Below, one piece after another: positions 36,649 through 46,161 of a stretch of DNA of 59,045 bases (position 1 is the stretch's first letter; the number at the start of each line of letters is the position of its first letter). Under the pieces are notes generated by a model that was not told where the DNA came from, did no database searches, and worked only from the letters and a program-made list of their open reading frames with translations. Both the position numbers and the translations under genes were made by a program. This DNA is from Kiritimatiellia bacterium (GTDB lineage: Bacteria; Verrucomicrobiota; Kiritimatiellia; RFP12; UBA1067), in the NCBI GenBank assembly GCA_017406465.1, contig JAFQYM010000046.1, positions 1 to 59,045 on the forward strand, read 5' to 3'.

Positions 36649-38505
36649 ATGAAGACGATAACAATTCTTGCCGCAGTCATGTCTGTTTCGAGTGTGGCTT
36701 CGGCCGGAACGATGCTCACTACCTGGGGAGAGAAGGTTACGAGCGAGAATGCCTGGCGCGACTATCCGCGCCCCCAGATGGTGCGTCAGAACTGGACCAA
36801 CCTCAACGGCGACTGGGACTATGCGGTGACGAGCGTGACCAATACGCCCGGACGCCCCGAACAATGGAACGGGAAGATCCGCGTGCCGTTCTGCATCGAG
36901 TCTGCGCTTTCCGGCGTCGGGCGGCTTCTGGAACCCGACGAGTTCCTTTGGTATACGCGCAAGATATCGTGTGATCCGAAACCAGGCGAGAGGATTCTTC
37001 TCCATTTCGGCGGCGTCGACTTCCGCACGATGGTGTTCATCGGGCACGACGAGGTGACGGACGTTCCGCACGAAGGCGGGCAGAATCCATTTACGCTCGA
37101 CATCACTGACTTCGTGAAGAAGGGCGAGAACGAGCTTACCGTCTGCGTGTGGGATCCAACCGAGAGATTCATCAACTCCCGCGGCAAGCAGTGCTTCAAG
37201 CCGCACGGATGCTTCTACACGCGCGTCTCGGGCATCTGGCAGACGGTATGGATGGAGACGGTGCCCGAGAAGTACATCAGGTCGTACAAGGTCGTTGCTG
37301 ACATCGACAAGGGCGAGGTGACGCTGAATTTTCAGGGAACGGGAAACGGTGAATGTGGGACGGTTGAAATCGAAAACCCCGCGTCCTCTGCGCCTCTGCG
37401 CGAGAAATTCATCCCCGGTGAGCCTTGCACCGTCAAGTTGCCCAAGCCGGTTGAACTGTGGTCGCCGGAGAACCCGAAGCTCTACAACTTCACCGCGAAG
37501 TACGGCAAGGACGAGATCAAGGGCTACTTCGGCATGCGCAAGTTCGAGAAGCGGGCTGACGCGAAGGGGATTCTTCGGTTCTTTCTCAACAACGAGCCAT
37601 ATTACGTGATGGGCACTCTCGACCAGGGATGGTGGCCGGACGGGCTCTTGACGCCGCCTTCGGAAGAGGCGATGGCGTTCGACATCAAGACCCTCAAGGA
37701 CTGCGGCTTCAACACCATGCGCAAGCACATCAAGGTCGAGCCGTTCCGCTACTATGCGCTCTGCGACAGGATGGGCCTTCTCGTGATACAGGACCTCCCG
37801 AGCGGCAACGGAAACGCGGTCGATCCAATTGGGGTTGGCGTCGTTCCGCGCTATGGCCTGCAGCGCCAGGAGATGAAAGAGATGATGGACGTCCTCCAGA
37901 CATTCCCCTCGATCGTGATGTGGAACCCCTACAACGAGGGATGGTCGCAGCCAGGCGAATTCCTTACTCATTCCATGCTTGACTTCGTGCGCCGCTACGA
38001 CCGTACGCGTCTCGTGAACGGTCCAAGCGGGTGGTGGGACTGGGAAGGCGGGCATCTCCTTCCAAATGGCTGGGACTGGAACAGGCGTGTTCTTACGAAT
38101 CACAGGCCGGAGGGCGAATGCGAGGCGGCTGACACGGTGGATCTCCATCTCTACCGCGGCCCCGACATGCTTGCGGTGAATCCGCGCCGCATAAGTTTCC
38201 TTGGCGAGTTCGGCGGGCTCGGACATCCCGTAGAAGGGCATCTATGGAAGGAGGCCAAGGGCAGCTGGGGATATGGCGGCATTTCGGACACGAAGAATCG
38301 CGAAGGTCTTGAAAAGGCATATCTCGGCCTCATGAAAAAACTCGGCGATCTCGCGGAGAAGGGGCTTGGCGGTTCTATCTACACGCAGACGACCGACGTT
38401 GAGATCGAGATCAACGGTCTCCTAACATACGACCGAAAGGTACTGAAGTACAATCCAGAAGTCCTCAAGGCCGCACATGAGGCGGTCATCAAGCGCGCAA
38501 AATGA
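36649..38505 (+). CDS. secreted GH2-family glycoside hydrolase
   Basis: 618 residues with a signal peptide (to about residue 20). The GH2 pattern is clear: an N-terminal jelly-roll sugar-binding domain (NGDWDYAV, then FWGVDF-like HFGGVDFRTMVFI), an Ig-like middle domain, and a catalytic barrel with acid/base E430 in WNPYNEGW and nucleophile E520 in FLGEFGGLG. It could be a beta-galactosidase, glucuronidase or mannosidase; specificity cannot be read from sequence. It is shorter than LacZ-type enzymes. It lies 13 nt before the GH9 gene. Confidence 0.85.
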   Translation: MKTITILAAVMSVSSVASAGTMLTTWGEKVTSENAWRDYPRPQMVRQNWTNLNGDWDYAVTSVTNTPGRPEQWNGKIRVPFCIESALSGVGRLLEPDEFLWYTRKISCDPKPGERILLHFGGVDFRTMVFIGHDEVTDVPHEGGQNPFTLDITDFVKKGENELTVCVWDPTERFINSRGKQCFKPHGCFYTRVSGIWQTVWMETVPEKYIRSYKVVADIDKGEVTLNFQGTGNGECGTVEIENPASSAPLREKFIPGEPCTVKLPKPVELWSPENPKLYNFTAKYGKDEIKGYFGMRKFEKRADAKGILRFFLNNEPYYVMGTLDQGWWPDGLLTPPSEEAMAFDIKTLKDCGFNTMRKHIKVEPFRYYALCDRMGLLVIQDLPSGNGNAVDPIGVGVVPRYGLQRQEMKEMMDVLQTFPSIVMWNPYNEGWSQPGEFLTHSMLDFVRRYDRTRLVNGPSGWWDWEGGHLLPNGWDWNRRVLTNHRPEGECEAADTVDLHLYRGPDMLAVNPRRISFLGEFGGLGHPVEGHLWKEAKGSWGYGGISDTKNREGLEKAYLGLMKKLGDLAEKGLGGSIYTQTTDVEIEINGLLTYDRKVLKYNPEVLKAAHEAVIKRAK

Positions 38506-38518
38506 CGAGGGGTTGCGA

Positions 38519-40939
38519 ATGAAGACTATTTGCATCATGGCGGCTACCGCTGTCGCCGCTTTTGCCGCAACTGCGGCGGAATTCAGGGTCACTGCGCTTA
38601 CGCCTGAATACATACTCGTTCAGGGCGACTGCTCGGCGGACGAAAACGCCGCGTTCTTCGCGGACCCTCGCTTCGAGGAGTCGAAGAGCGCTGGCGCGGA
38701 CTGGCAGATAAGGCGCAAGCGCGTCGCCCTGCACGAAGACATCGTGAAAAAGGTTCGCGAGCCGTTTGCGGAGAAGCTTAAGGCGATACAGGGCGTCGTC
38801 TCGTATTGGCCCGAGGCGAACGGCATGAAGCACTACGTCGCCCCAGACGGCGACCACTTCAACCTGACGGCTGGCGAAGTGATACACAACGTCTTCGTGA
38901 AAGTCACGCCGATGAAGAAGGGCGACAGCGTAGATCTCGGAGTGGCGGGCAAGTTCACTTACGACCCCGATGTGCCCTCGCCCGTCTTCAAGGTTAACCA
39001 GGTCGGCTACGCGCCGAACGTGCGCAAATACGCGTATATAGGCGCGTGGCTCGGGACGGCGGGGCCCCTGCCCCTCGCGTCGTTCGTTGGAAAACCCTAT
39101 GCCGTCATCGACGCAAAGAGCGGGGAGAAAGTCTTTGTTGCGGGCCCGCTCGCGGCCCGCTTGGCCGATCCCGTCAACAAGGACGGCACGCCGTTTACGG
39201 GCGAGGAGACGCTTGAGGTGGATCTGACGATGCTTGAAGAAAAGGAGGGGCGCTACTATATCGTCGTGGAAGGCATCGGCCGCTCGCGGGAGTTCGCCGT
39301 GTCGCGCGACGCGATTGCGGAGGCGTGGGGACACCACATGTTGGGGCTTTTCAACAAACGCTGCGGAATCGAGAAGAAGCCGCCCTACACGCAGTGGACT
39401 TGCCCCGCGTGCCACCTCGACGTAATCCGCGGCGTACAGCCGCCGGACGAGTGGCAGTACGACAAGTACGTCGTTCCTGCGGATGGTCAGCCAATCCTCG
39501 GCAAAGACGGCAAACCGTTCAAGTTCAAGCACTTCAACGTGATTACTTCGAGCCGCGAGATGTGCGCGACTAACGAGCATCTTTCGCTCCCTGGCGGATA
39601 CCACGATGCCGCCGACTACGACCGCCGTCCGATGCACTTGCAGATTCCGCGTTCGCTCGCGCTCGACTATTTGCTCAAGCCGGGCAATTTCACCGACGGG
39701 CAGCTCTGCATTCCCGAGTCGGGAAACGGAATCCCCGACATCCTCGACGAGGCGATGTGGGGTATAAAGCACCTTCTTGCCGCGCAGCAGAAGGACGGTG
39801 GCGTCGGCACGTGGATCGAGACGACTGGGCATCCAGGCGGCGAGCATGCAGCGCCTCAGCATGAGGGGCTTCAGTACTACCTTTCGATTCCAACGCACAA
39901 TTCGTGCTACGACTTTGCTGGAACTGTCGCGGTTGTCGCGCGTGCTTTCAAGGCGGCAGGGCAGAAAAAGACGGCAGACATGCTTCTCGAGCGTGCGATA
40001 AAGGCGTGGAAATGGGCAGAGACGCACGGTCCTGTCGTGCAGCAGATGAAAGGGTGCACAACCACCAAGTGGAAAACTGGGCCGTGGGTCGATCTCGTCT
40101 ACCGCGAGCCGGAGAACTGGTCGCCGCGCTATATGCTGACGGCGGCGTTGAACCTCTCCGCGCTTACCGGCGACATGCACTATTTCAATTCGGTTGCGAA
40201 GCGCAAGGACGATCTCCAGAAGGAGATCAATAAGTCGAGCTGGGGTTGGAGCGCGTACACGTTCCTCGAATTCGCCTTGAAGGACCAGCGCATTCCCGAC
40301 GAACTCGAGCAGATCAAGAAGGACTGGATCCGCCGCCGTGTCAACACTGCAAACGAGTATCTCGACGAGCTCGAGAACGCTTATCCATACCGCACACCGT
40401 GGTTCTCTGCGACGCACGGATTCGTCCACACGATGAGCTGGGGCAACAGCCATCCGCTCCGCCGCGCCGAGAGCTTTGTCGCCGCGCATGCGCTAACGGG
40501 CGACGCGAAGTATCTTGAAGGCGTGTATCTCGCAAACGACTTCCACAACGGTTGCAATCCGCGAGGCGAGTCTTTGACGAGCGGAATGGGCGTCGTATAT
40601 CCGGCGCGATTCCTCGATCTCCAGAGCATGGACGACGGGATCGCTGAATATGTCGGCGGCATAACGCCCTACAGGTGGACGTATGGCGTCGCCCAGGATG
40701 CGAAGAAGTATGTCTACGGAAATGACGCCGTGAAGCACTGGCCGATCTGGCGTCGTTTTGCGAATATCGAGAGCTATTCCGTCGCGGCGAGCGAATATAC
40801 CGTCTGGGAGACGATACTTCCGCCAGCGGCCGTTCTTGGCTATATGCTCGACGGACCGTGCAAAGTCCCAGCGGCTGTTTACTCGCGCAAACCCGCTGAA
40901 CGGCTCTCAGACCTCCCTGGATACTGGGTAAAGCCGTAG
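38519..40939 (+). CDS. secreted GH9-family protein (endoglucanase-like)
   Basis: 806 residues; ATG 38519 after aggggttgcga gives a signal peptide (to about 22). A long N-terminal region (about 25-270) includes the Ig-like CelD_N domain (FKVNQVGYAPNVRKYA). The GH9 (alpha/alpha)6 barrel has the catalytic base pair D363/D366 in GGYHDAADYDRR and a later HTMSWGNSHPLRR block where GH9 enzymes have a conserved His region. The usual C-terminal proton-donor Glu is probably in SEYTVWETI, but the motif is divergent. The substrate may differ from cellulose. Confidence 0.78.
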   Translation: MKTICIMAATAVAAFAATAAEFRVTALTPEYILVQGDCSADENAAFFADPRFEESKSAGADWQIRRKRVALHEDIVKKVREPFAEKLKAIQGVVSYWPEANGMKHYVAPDGDHFNLTAGEVIHNVFVKVTPMKKGDSVDLGVAGKFTYDPDVPSPVFKVNQVGYAPNVRKYAYIGAWLGTAGPLPLASFVGKPYAVIDAKSGEKVFVAGPLAARLADPVNKDGTPFTGEETLEVDLTMLEEKEGRYYIVVEGIGRSREFAVSRDAIAEAWGHHMLGLFNKRCGIEKKPPYTQWTCPACHLDVIRGVQPPDEWQYDKYVVPADGQPILGKDGKPFKFKHFNVITSSREMCATNEHLSLPGGYHDAADYDRRPMHLQIPRSLALDYLLKPGNFTDGQLCIPESGNGIPDILDEAMWGIKHLLAAQQKDGGVGTWIETTGHPGGEHAAPQHEGLQYYLSIPTHNSCYDFAGTVAVVARAFKAAGQKKTADMLLERAIKAWKWAETHGPVVQQMKGCTTTKWKTGPWVDLVYREPENWSPRYMLTAALNLSALTGDMHYFNSVAKRKDDLQKEINKSSWGWSAYTFLEFALKDQRIPDELEQIKKDWIRRRVNTANEYLDELENAYPYRTPWFSATHGFVHTMSWGNSHPLRRAESFVAAHALTGDAKYLEGVYLANDFHNGCNPRGESLTSGMGVVYPARFLDLQSMDDGIAEYVGGITPYRWTYGVAQDAKKYVYGNDAVKHWPIWRRFANIESYSVAASEYTVWETILPPAAVLGYMLDGPCKVPAAVYSRKPAERLSDLPGYWVKP

Positions 40940-40972
40940 CGTCGTCATTCTTCCAACTCTCCTGTTTTTTGA

Positions 40973-40978
40973 TATAAT
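40973..40978 (+). promoter_or_regulatory. -10 box of the GH78 gene
   Basis: tgaTATAAT with the box at 40973-40978, 7 nt before ATG 40986; no Shine-Dalgarno sequence. Probably leaderless. Confidence 0.65.
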
Positions 40979-40985
40979 TCCTCAC

Positions 40986-43900
40986 ATGAAAAAGATTCTC
41001 TTTTCTCTCTCGGCCATTGTGGCCGGCTTATTCTGTTTCGCCGCCGACGGCGAGGATCAGTCTTCTTCGGAAGGACTTAAGGTCCTGATGATCGGGAACA
41101 GCTTTTCGATAAGCTGTACGCGGCATCTTCCACAGGTCGCCAAGGCGAACGGGCATAAGCTTGACCTCGCCTCGCTCTACATCGGCGGTTGCTCGCTCGA
41201 GCGCCACTGGCGCAATGTCGAGGCCGCAGCCACGAACGTGACTTTCAAGCCCTATCGCTTCGACAGGTTTGTAGATGGGCGCTGCGTCGTCGATAGGGGC
41301 AGGGCGAATATCCCTGACGCGCTCGCCATGGACAAGTGGGACGTCGTGACCATTCAGCAGGCGAGTCACGCGAGCTGGGATCCTGCGACCTACCATCCGT
41401 GGGGCGACAACCTTGTCGCGAAGATCCGCGAGCTCGCGCCGCAGGCGAAGATACTCGTGCAGGAGACCTGGAGCTATCCGCCGTGGGACAAGCGGCTCAA
41501 GAAATTCGGCTTCGACCAGGTCGAGATGTACGCGCGCCTGCACGACGCATACGCCGCCTTCGCTAAGAAGTACGGATTCGGCATAATCCCCGTCGGCACC
41601 GCGGCGGAGATATGCGAAGACCGCAACGCCCTCTTCACCAAGCCCGACTTCCACTTCAACCGCGGCGAGGGCGAGTATCTCCAGGCGCTTGTCTGGGACG
41701 CGGCGCTGTTCGGATTCAAGATCAACCAAGCCTGCCCATACAAGCCAGAGGGGATGTCCGACGAAAGGGCTGCAGAACTCATGACGGCGGCCGTCTGCGC
41801 GAACATGCGCAGGCTTGGCGACGGCAAGGTCCCGTTTGCCGACCGCGTTTTCCGCGACGCGCGCGTCACGCGTGGCAACACGAACATCCTGAAGGTGCAG
41901 CCGATCGACGACGCCTCATGGATCTGGATGCCGGGTGACAGCGGCTTTTCCCAGGGAAAGGTCGATTTCTGGGAGGGCGACCGCAAAGGAAAGAGCGTCG
42001 AAGGCGAAGTCTTGTTCCTCAAGTTCCGCAACGAGTTCAATGTCGGCAAAGGCGACGGCACGCTCGTCTTCGACGTCTCGGCAGACGAACGCTTCTACCT
42101 CACGCTCGACGGCGAGTTCGTCGCGAGGGGCCCCAACCGCGGCACCGTGGAGAACTGGCAGTACCAGACGTACGTCGTCGACGCTCTCGCGGAAGGTCCG
42201 CACGTGATCGAGGCCGTTGTCTGGAAGATCGGCGACTTCGGCCCTCTCGCGCAGCTTTCGTACCGCGGCGGTTTCGTATTCAAGGCGAACGGCGCGTACG
42301 ACGCGAAGCTGACGACAGGAAAGGGCTCGTGGAAGGTCGGGCGGCTTTCCGGCATACGGCCAGTCGGCAAGGACGCTGGCGCGTGGGGCACGGGCTCGCA
42401 GTTCGAGATCATGGGATGCGGCCCGTATTCCGGCGATCCCTCCAGCTGGGAGACGCCCGAGGTCGTGCGCGGCGGTGCCGGTGTGAAGGGGCCGCAGATC
42501 TACGGCGGACGGACGAGCGGCTGGATGCTTTTCCCGTCGCAGATTCCAGATCAGACGGAATATCCGTGCGTCCCAGGGCGCGTAAAGGCGGTTGCGAAGG
42601 GTGCCGAGTTCCGCAGTCAGCATGTATACACGGAGGACGAGGCGAAGGAGACGGTTGACCTCTCGAAGCCGTTCACCGTTCCCGCGAACACGAAGATGCA
42701 GCTTGCATGGGATCTCGGGCGCTACTACTGCGCATATCCTGATGTCGTTCTCTCCGGCGGCAAGGGGGCAAAGTTCGCGATCTGCTTTGCCGAGGCGTCG
42801 CATCGTGGCGACACTCACAAGAAGACGAGCGAGCCGAAGGCGCGCGACTTGATCGTCGGACGCTATTTGCCGGCGTTTGGCGACACGTTCGTGAGTGACG
42901 GTCGCAAGGGCGCGAAGTTCTCCGCACCGTGGTTTCGCTGCGGCAAGTGGGTTCGCATCGACATAGCGACAAAGGACGAGCCGCTTACGGTCGACTCGGT
43001 CGCGATAATCGAGTCGCGCTATCCCGTCGAGATGAAAAGCGTCTTTTCGGCGCCTGACGATCCGTCGCTCGGTGCCATACGCGAAATCTCGGCGCGCGCG
43101 ATGCAGATGTGCTGCCACGAGATGCTCTTCGACTGCCCGTTCTACGAGCAGCAGATGTACCCTGGCGACACGCGTGTCCAGCTCAATGTCCTTTCCGCGA
43201 TGTCGCGCGACGACCGCATGGTGAAGAGGGCTATGGAAATCTACGACCTCAATACGCGCGACGACGGGCAATGCCCGTTCAACTTCCCGACGCGCGGCAC
43301 GCAGGAGGGCGCGAGCTACACGCTTTGCTATCTTCTTATGTACGGCGACTACGTGATGAACCATGCCGACCGCGAATGGCTGAGGGCGCGCGTCCCTGGC
43401 TTAAGGAAGTCGATGGCGGGAATGGAATACTACGAGAACAAGGACGGCCTTCTCGAGGACATCCCCGGCTGGAACTTCTTGGACTGGGTCGTTGGCTGGG
43501 ATGGCGACGGCACGGCTCCTGGTTGCCGATTCGGGGATGGCGTCAACGCAGAGCTCAATCTCTACTGGAACCTTGCGATGCGTTCTGCGGCCTCAGTTGA
43601 GCGCGCGCTTGGCAACGAGCTGCAGGCGAAATACTGGGAAGAGAAGTCGGAGAAGCTCAAGCAGGCGATTGTCAAGGCGTTTTGGGACGAGAAGCGCGGC
43701 ATTTTTGCCGATACGCCTGCGAAGAATAACTTTTCGGAGCACGCCCAGGCGCTTGCGCTTCTTGGCGATGTTTTGCCAAAGGACAAGGCCGAGACCGTGT
43801 TCAGCCATCTTGTCGAGGACAAGGACCTCAAGCGTTGCACCGTGTATTTCTCTTACTACCTCTTCGAGACATATTTCAAGTTCGGTCGCGGCGACCTTTT

Positions 43901-44297
43901 CTTGAAGCGCCTTGACCTCTGGCGCGACTATGTTAAGAAGGGTCTTACGACGACGCAGGAAGCGCCGGACAGCGGCAAGAACGGGCAGAACGAGTCGAGA
44001 AGCGACTGCCACGCCTGGGGCGCGCATCCGATCTGGTTTATGCAGACGGGGCTCGCGGGCATCAAGCCGGCCGCGCCATTCTTCGCGAAGGTCCGCGTCG
44101 CGCCGTGCCCGGGAGGGCTTAAGTCGCTCAAGGCGACGCATCCCCACCCGAAAGGCTGGATCGAAGTCGACCTAAAGTTCGACGGCGACAAGGCGACGGG
44201 AATGGTCATTACGCCTGTACCTGGGACATTTGAGTTTGGCGGAAAGACGGTCGAGCTGAAGGCGGGAATCAACGCCATAGGGCATGACATTTTCTAA
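40986..44297 (+). CDS. secreted DUF4886 (SGNH-like) - GH78 alpha-L-rhamnosidase fusion
   Basis: 1103 residues, signal peptide to about 20. Residues about 30-275 are a DUF4886 domain: the SGNH block-I-like KVLMIGNSFSISC and a late DFHFNRGEGEY block suggest an esterase. Residues about 300-690 are beta-sandwich domains. The six-hairpin GH78 barrel follows (about 700-1010), with DCPFYEQQMYPGDTR and VVGWDGDGT blocks, and then a C-terminal beta domain (HPHPKGWIEVDL). The pair would de-esterify and remove alpha-L-rhamnose from pectin-type glycans. It is transcribed alone from the box at 40973. Confidence 0.82.
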   Translation: MKKILFSLSAIVAGLFCFAADGEDQSSSEGLKVLMIGNSFSISCTRHLPQVAKANGHKLDLASLYIGGCSLERHWRNVEAAATNVTFKPYRFDRFVDGRCVVDRGRANIPDALAMDKWDVVTIQQASHASWDPATYHPWGDNLVAKIRELAPQAKILVQETWSYPPWDKRLKKFGFDQVEMYARLHDAYAAFAKKYGFGIIPVGTAAEICEDRNALFTKPDFHFNRGEGEYLQALVWDAALFGFKINQACPYKPEGMSDERAAELMTAAVCANMRRLGDGKVPFADRVFRDARVTRGNTNILKVQPIDDASWIWMPGDSGFSQGKVDFWEGDRKGKSVEGEVLFLKFRNEFNVGKGDGTLVFDVSADERFYLTLDGEFVARGPNRGTVENWQYQTYVVDALAEGPHVIEAVVWKIGDFGPLAQLSYRGGFVFKANGAYDAKLTTGKGSWKVGRLSGIRPVGKDAGAWGTGSQFEIMGCGPYSGDPSSWETPEVVRGGAGVKGPQIYGGRTSGWMLFPSQIPDQTEYPCVPGRVKAVAKGAEFRSQHVYTEDEAKETVDLSKPFTVPANTKMQLAWDLGRYYCAYPDVVLSGGKGAKFAICFAEASHRGDTHKKTSEPKARDLIVGRYLPAFGDTFVSDGRKGAKFSAPWFRCGKWVRIDIATKDEPLTVDSVAIIESRYPVEMKSVFSAPDDPSLGAIREISARAMQMCCHEMLFDCPFYEQQMYPGDTRVQLNVLSAMSRDDRMVKRAMEIYDLNTRDDGQCPFNFPTRGTQEGASYTLCYLLMYGDYVMNHADREWLRARVPGLRKSMAGMEYYENKDGLLEDIPGWNFLDWVVGWDGDGTAPGCRFGDGVNAELNLYWNLAMRSAASVERALGNELQAKYWEEKSEKLKQAIVKAFWDEKRGIFADTPAKNNFSEHAQALALLGDVLPKDKAETVFSHLVEDKDLKRCTVYFSYYLFETYFKFGRGDLFLKRLDLWRDYVKKGLTTTQEAPDSGKNGQNESRSDCHAWGAHPIWFMQTGLAGIKPAAPFFAKVRVAPCPGGLKSLKATHPHPKGWIEVDLKFDGDKATGMVITPVPGTFEFGGKTVELKAGINAIGHDIF

Positions 44298-44433
44298 TGT
44301 GAAACGGCGCATTTGCCGTGCCAAGTTCTCTGGGCGCTATTTCAACCATCCCTCAACCACGACTCAACCATCCTTCGTGTCGAATCCAAGAACGATTTCG
44401 ACACAACCATCCCACATCCACGATTCTTGAATC

Positions 44434-44550
44434 GACAACGTCGAGCTGCACGGGCTCGGCTCGTCCATTAACTGCCTTGGCCGTCGCGTCACTTCCTACA
44501 CCACCCGCGACGCGAAAGAGATCGCCAAGCCGCTGGCTATGGTGCCATGA
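44434..44550 (+). pseudogene. coding remnant of unknown origin
   Basis: An open 38-codon stretch ending in TGA, reading DNVELHGLGSSINCLGRR and on to EIAKPLAMVP, with the GC-rich codon use of the neighbouring genes but no start. It looks like the tail of a lost gene. A 45-bp part (44470-44514) recurs after the ATPase gene at 46111-46155. Confidence 0.45.
44470..44514 (+). repeat. flanking direct repeat, left copy
   Basis: 45 bp, 38 of them identical to 46111-46155; both encode NCLGR-V-SYT-RDA. The two copies bracket the first DUF4143 ATPase locus. Confidence 0.65.
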
Positions 44551-44618
44551 TTGCTGCTGGAGAATAGAATCGCAACCCCTGTGAAATGGGTAGCGTCGAA
44601 AATCAGAAATCAACGCCT

Positions 44619-44701
44619 TTTGTCATGAAAATGTGATTTGAGGGAGGATATTCGTCGCGAAAATGTGAGGATAGTTGATGTTATTCGTCGTAAAAATGTG
44701 A
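44619..44701 (+). promoter_or_regulatory. three iteron-like repeats upstream of ATPase 1
   Basis: An 18-bp unit, ttcgtcgygaaaatgtga, starts at 44619 (degenerate left half), 44651 and 44684, i.e. at 32- and 33-bp spacing, about three helical turns. The rest of the 44298-44740 gap holds the coding remnant, a C/A-rich low-complexity tract (44338-44415) and the -10 box. Confidence 0.7.
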
Positions 44702-44732
44702 TGCGTACTTGCGTACTGATTGGAATATTTGC

Positions 44733-44738
44733 TATAAT
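44733..44738 (+). promoter_or_regulatory. -10 box of ATPase 1
   Basis: TATAAT at 44733-44738. The ATG at 44741 is too close to be transcribed; ATG 44759 would have a leader of about 14 nt. Confidence 0.55.
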
Positions 44739-44758
44739 ATATGCCCAAAGACATAATT

Positions 44759-46108
44759 ATGCATAGAGATTGTTTAGAACAGATTGTGCAATGGAAAGAC
44801 AAGCGGAATAGAAAGCCGCTCGTCTTGATGGGCGCACGTCAGGTCGGCAAGACATGGCTTATGGAGGAATTTGCGCGACGTGAGTTTCCCAAAGACCATG
44901 TTCTCGTGAATTTCATGCGCAAGCGGTCGCTTTGCGAACAACTTAAGAATGGGGACATTGACCCCGCGTCTCTTGTCCGTCTGTTGCAGACGGCGACGGG
45001 AAAGCTGATTATCCCAGGTAAAACGCTGTTGATACTTGACGAGATACAGGAGTGCCCAAGCGCACTTACGGCGTTGAAGTTCTTTCAGGAAGACATGCCG
45101 CAACTTGCGGTCATGGCAGCGGGGTCGCTTCTTGGCCTGTCGTTTGGCGCGAACAAGGACGAAGACGGGCAAACCAAGCGAGAGGAGCGCAGAGAGTCTT
45201 TTCCCGTCGGCAAGATAGACAGGCTGAATGTCTATCCACTGACGCTCTCCGAGTTCATGCGGGCAAATGGCAAGGAAGCCATGGTCAATGCGATTGAGGC
45301 CGGGGATTGGAAGTCTGTCGAGGCGTTGTCCGGAGAATACGAGATGCTGCTGAAGAACTACATGGTCGTCGGTGGCATGCCAGAGCCGGTAAATTGCTGG
45401 GTGGAGACATCTTCTCTGGCGGAGGCCAGGCGGATTCAGCGACGAATGCTGCTTGACTATGACGACGACTTCAAGAAGCATGCGCCCATTGATCTTCTGC
45501 CGAAGATCCGCCTGCTCTGGAACAATATTCCGTCGCAACTAGCGAAGGAAAACGGCAAGTTCATCTACTCTGCGCTGAAGTCGGGCGCACGTGCACGGGA
45601 GTACGAGGTGGCCGTTGAATGGCTGAGGGATGCTGGCATGGTATACAAGTTGTACCGGGCATGTCCTCCGCGTCTGCCGCTTCCGCATTACGCCGACTTG
45701 GGTGCTTTCAAGCTTTTCATGCATGACGTGGGGCTCTTGGGCGCGATGAGCCACCTTGAGCCATCTGTCGTTCTCGATGGCAACTCCCTGTTCACGAATT
45801 TCAAGGGCTCGCTGACAGAGCAATTCGCAATGCAGGAGCTTGTTGCCGATGGCATCGTTTCGTACTATTGGACCCCTGACGCAGGAATATCGGAGGTGGA
45901 TTTCGTTGTTCAGGGCTCGAGAGCTGTCTATCCAGTCGAAGTGAAGTCCGCCACGAACACAAAGGCGAAAAGTCTCAAGGTGTATATGGACGCCTACAAT
46001 CCTCCTTTTGCCGTCAAGTCCTCGCTCAAAAACTATTCCGGTGCAGGATCGGTGCGTTCCGTGCCGCTGTATGCACTTGGCCTGTTGCTTGGCCGTATGA
46101 TTGGATAG
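44759..46108 (+). CDS. DUF4143-family AAA ATPase, copy 1
   Basis: 449 residues. An N-terminal P-loop ATPase has Walker A GARQVGKT (25-32) and Walker B LLILDEIQ. A linker helix region follows, then the DUF4143 C-terminal domain ending in a PD-(D/E)XK-like fold (EVDFVVQGSR, then YPVEVKSA). Members are widespread and often accessory; no function is established, though nucleic-acid or defence-type roles are suspected. ATG 44759 is chosen because it aligns with copy 2 (MRRKIYERLVQWK versus MHRDCLEQIVQWK). Base composition is lower in GC than the neighbours. It is bracketed by the 45-bp repeats and preceded by iteron-like repeats. Confidence 0.85.
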   Translation: MHRDCLEQIVQWKDKRNRKPLVLMGARQVGKTWLMEEFARREFPKDHVLVNFMRKRSLCEQLKNGDIDPASLVRLLQTATGKLIIPGKTLLILDEIQECPSALTALKFFQEDMPQLAVMAAGSLLGLSFGANKDEDGQTKREERRESFPVGKIDRLNVYPLTLSEFMRANGKEAMVNAIEAGDWKSVEALSGEYEMLLKNYMVVGGMPEPVNCWVETSSLAEARRIQRRMLLDYDDDFKKHAPIDLLPKIRLLWNNIPSQLAKENGKFIYSALKSGARAREYEVAVEWLRDAGMVYKLYRACPPRLPLPHYADLGAFKLFMHDVGLLGAMSHLEPSVVLDGNSLFTNFKGSLTEQFAMQELVADGIVSYYWTPDAGISEVDFVVQGSRAVYPVEVKSATNTKAKSLKVYMDAYNPPFAVKSSLKNYSGAGSVRSVPLYALGLLLGRMIG

Positions 46109-46110
46109 TC

Positions 46111-46155
46111 AACTGCCTCGGCCGCTGCGTCGCTTCCTACACCAACAGAGACGCG
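46111..46155 (+). repeat. flanking direct repeat, right copy
   Basis: Begins 2 nt after the ATPase 1 stop. 38 of 45 bases match 44470-44514. Confidence 0.65.
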
Positions 46156-46161
46156 TGAGGT

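Noticed and set aside
44619..44701. CRISPR array
   Set aside because: Only three short, imperfect repeats with spacing close to 33 bp and no cas genes. The same geometry before the second ATPase fits iterons or operators better.
44741..44758. Start codon of ATPase 1 at 44741
   Set aside because: It lies 2 nt after the -10 box and would not be in the transcript. ATG 44759 aligns with the start of the second ATPase.
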